Assembly (NCBI GenBank): GCA_014155875.1
Contig: JACEFZ010021368.1
Span: 680,001 to 744,000 of the forward strand
Length of the DNA stretch: 64,000 nucleotides
Source: Cepaea nemoralis
Taxonomy: Eukaryota; Mollusca; Gastropoda; Stylommatophora; Helicidae
Direction: 5' to 3'
Shown here: positions 61,716 to 64,000 of the stretch, piece by piece
How the letters are laid out: the number at the start of each line of letters is the position of its first letter
Position numbering within the stretch: the stretch's first letter is position 1
The notes under the pieces: generated by a model
Database searches by the model: none
Told to the model about the DNA's origin: nothing
Seen by the model: the letters and a program-made list of their open reading frames with translations, nothing else
Translations under genes and position numbers: made by a program

Positions 61716-63130
61716 GGATAGATCGAGGCTATGGCGATAGAATGTCTAAAAGAAATGTTCTAGCATAGCTGGTGCAGAGATTGGACAAACATGGCGCATG
61801 GCAACATTTCGCTCGCGAGCAAGAACTTTGATTTTGATTATTTTAAGCATCATAACTTCACATTGACATTATTAAACATAAACATCGTATTACCTTAACC
61901 TCATGTATTGTTGTAACACATATTCATGGTCATGCTTTCCTGAAGGGGCCACGGCACCGGCCTCTATCTGCTCCCAACCAAAATTGCTGGTGGTCGTCTT
62001 GATAGTTTAAAATCTACTGATTTCATTTCGCCTCCAATTATGCTTAACGGGTCTGGCAGGCATCTCAGGCTTGGCCTTAGCTAATCGTATGTCTCTATTC
62101 GAATCGCCCACTCAGTTACTCTTTGTTTTGAAAAAGGCTGATGAAATCTGATTCACTATATCGTTTCTCTCTTGTTTTATTACTGGATTTCGGAAGATGC
62201 CATTTGACTAGAGAATATATCATAATTAGTAATTGTGTTTTCATCACCTGGTATTGGTGACACAGCAACTGTTGATACAAACAAGGTCTATTGTTTTAAG
62301 TGCTAAGATAATGCACGTATCCCCATACTTAACATACAGTTTTTGCGTGATTATTTCTATCTCCAACTGTGCGTCTAAAAATAGTTAAAATACGCAATCA
62401 GATATACTGTGACTTAGGCTAACAACCACAGATATTTAAAGCAATATGTATAATTAAGAAGTCTATAAATTTTAGAGGTTAAACAGTATTAATAGCCTGT
62501 GGCTAAACACCAGACAATACAGTAAATTCAATTTAAACCACGCGTGTTTACTATAGCAACATGCTGATGCGAGTAGTGCATACTTTGGTGGTCACTTAAA
62601 AATTAAAAGCATACTTGTTACATAACAATAGTGAGAATGCAGTGGAAAAACGAAGTATACAATTCTGACATTCTGACATTCCTTAAGATAGGAATGTAGA
62701 AGACAAGTCACTCATGAATAGTGTCTTGTCTCTGAAGCTGAAATACTTTTTGCCAATATATCCGCCACAATGATGTGCATTGAAAATAATGAATGGCTTG
62801 GTTCCTTTGGGAGAGAGAATAGGTTCAAGACAATCAAGAAGATAAATATAGCACATTGAACCCAGCCTGATAACGAAAATGCATGTCGCAGGGGAACTGG
62901 TAGTCAGACGAGAATCTTTTCGGCGGGACGTGATGACAGCGGTGTTCAGCAAAGGGAAGCATCCACGTTAATGCAATTTGCAACGAGTTACCATCAATGA
63001 AAATGATGTAAGTTCAGAGCAAAGGTATAAAATATGTGCAATGGCAAGATATACATTCATAACATATAAAGTAAATAAAGTACATGTCCATTAACACGCC
63101 TTCATTGAGTAATAGTCCCAGATTGTATAG
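61716..63130. other. No recognisable feature
   Basis: AT-rich sequence. The - strand frame at 62683-62952 shows no family motif. Nothing else seen. Confidence 0.5.
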
Positions 63131-63132
63131 GC

Positions 63133-63725
63133 CAGGGGTTCCCAAACCACGGCCCGCGGGCCACTTGTGGCCCGCCAGCTGTCAGATAGTGGCATGCGAG
63201 GCCTCGTTTCAGTCGAAATTTCAAGAGTTCACAATAGAAGAGGATTATGTTGCCCTCTTCATAAATCCGTTCGTATTTCCTGATGCCAAGCTCTGTCAAT
63301 TACAGCAAAACCTTCAACACGAAGTAATTGATTTGAAATGCAATTCTGCACTGAGATGTAAATTTCTGGAGTTGCCTGCTTCACCTTCAGCTGATCATAT
63401 GATTTCATTCTGGCGACTATTGCCTGTCGAACAATTTGAACACTTGCGTTCATTCGCCCAGAGATACATTTGTCTTTTTGGTTCGACTTACAGATGCGAG
63501 CAGTAATTTTCCGCAATGACTGTTATAAAACAAAACAAGCAACGTTTCAGACTCACCGACAGTAACCTAGCTGCGCTTATGACTTTGGGCACGACACATT
63601 TGTGCCTAGACATTGATAAACTGGCATCTGAACTTAAGTTACTAGTTATGAAGAACAGTTACAATTGTAAGTTAATTGCATTAATAGAGATTGTCGAAAC
63701 TGATTTAAAATTTATTCTTAAATGA
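63133..63725 (+). pseudogene. hAT transposon with internal deletion, transposase C-terminus
   Basis: CAGGGGTTCCCAAACC at 63133 looks like a hAT-family terminal repeat, followed by a GGCCCGCGGGCC palindrome typical of such ends. Within 100 bases the sequence enters the last part of a hAT transposase: FINPFVFPDAKLCQLQQNLQ, then EVIDLKCNSALRCKFLEL. The dimerisation region is FGSTYRCEQ, a TAA stop at 63504-63506, then FSAMTVIKQNKQRFRLTDSN in the same frame. The single in-frame stop sits exactly between the conserved CEQ and FS residues. Most of the transposase is missing, as in an internally deleted copy. The right end was not found. Confidence 0.8.
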
Positions 63726-64000
63726 AATTTTGATTTTAAACCAAGAAATGACAGCAATGTAGTACTGACACTGACTGTCTTTAAAGTTTTAGAATTTTGT
63801 TGACAAAAGTTAAGAAAGGTAAGAATGATATTGCACGACTTTTATAATTGTATAATGTTGTGGCCTTAACAACCGAAACAACCCGGCAGGGGCAGCAGTG
63901 GCTTGGTTCTCGTTGAATGGTCGTGTTGTCGACACTCCAACGCCAACTGTGGTCCTGTGTTCAGAGACGTTGGAAGGAACGCGGGCAATGAATTGCCTGG
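63726..64000. other. Window end, no feature recognised
   Basis: AT-rich sequence continuing after the hAT relic, then a GC-richer last 150 bases. No gene seen. Confidence 0.5.

Overview
The window looks like nuclear DNA of a mollusc, most likely a gastropod. It is AT-rich and intron-rich, packed with microsatellites, tRNA-headed SINEs and decayed LINEs and DNA transposons. Its only intact genes are two spliced receptors that resemble the rhodopsin-like chemosensory receptors expanded in sea slugs and other heterobranch snails. The taxon is inferred from the receptor type and the LINE C-terminal ends; it was not tested by a search.

The backbone is a tandem segmental duplication. Copy A (about 2.3-18.8 kb) holds receptor gene 1: exons 2369-2573, 10674-10888 and 12190-12774, 334 aa. 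Copy B (about 24.9-57.5 kb) holds receptor gene 2: exons 24941-25145, 49217-49431 and 52978-53586, 342 aa. Both genes lie on the + strand, use the same splice phases (1, then 0), carry a TAC/CTA microsatellite just before exon 3, and are followed by the same unrecognised 3-3.7 kb flank (15820-18775 and 53765-57465). A third, orphan receptor exon covering TM6 lies on the - strand at 20305-20420 with good splice signals.

The introns have been filled with different mobile elements. Intron 1 of gene 1 (8.1 kb) holds a decayed IS630/Tc1-type transposase with a very long second catalytic spacing (6.5-7.6 kb), microsatellites and a fold-back repeat that includes the exon 2 splice acceptor. Intron 1 of gene 2 (24.1 kb) holds an RNase H-bearing LINE on the - strand (25.3-28.4 kb), interrupted by a SINE with target-site duplications. 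After it comes a fold-back of LINE-A sequence containing a 5'-truncated LINE, whose stop codon was hit by a 2.65 kb piggyBac element with TTAA ends. Then comes a 15 kb tandem array (33.9-48.9 kb) of about 6.7 nearly identical 2.235 kb units. Each unit is a mosaic of two LINE 3' ends, a third LINE relic, a piece of LINE RT and a SINE 5' end. Variants in the array tend to alternate between neighbouring units, which suggests a dimeric higher-order repeat.

The flanks (1-2.3 kb and 57.5-64 kb) contain LINE 3' ends, SINEs and a broken hAT transposase, but no intact gene that I can recognise. No functional tRNA, rRNA or CRISPR locus is present. All transposon proteins seen are truncated, frameshifted or lack catalytic residues. 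The strongest candidates for follow-up are the composite array inside the receptor intron, the inverted copy of the exon 2 acceptor, and the nested LINE/piggyBac/fold-back structure.
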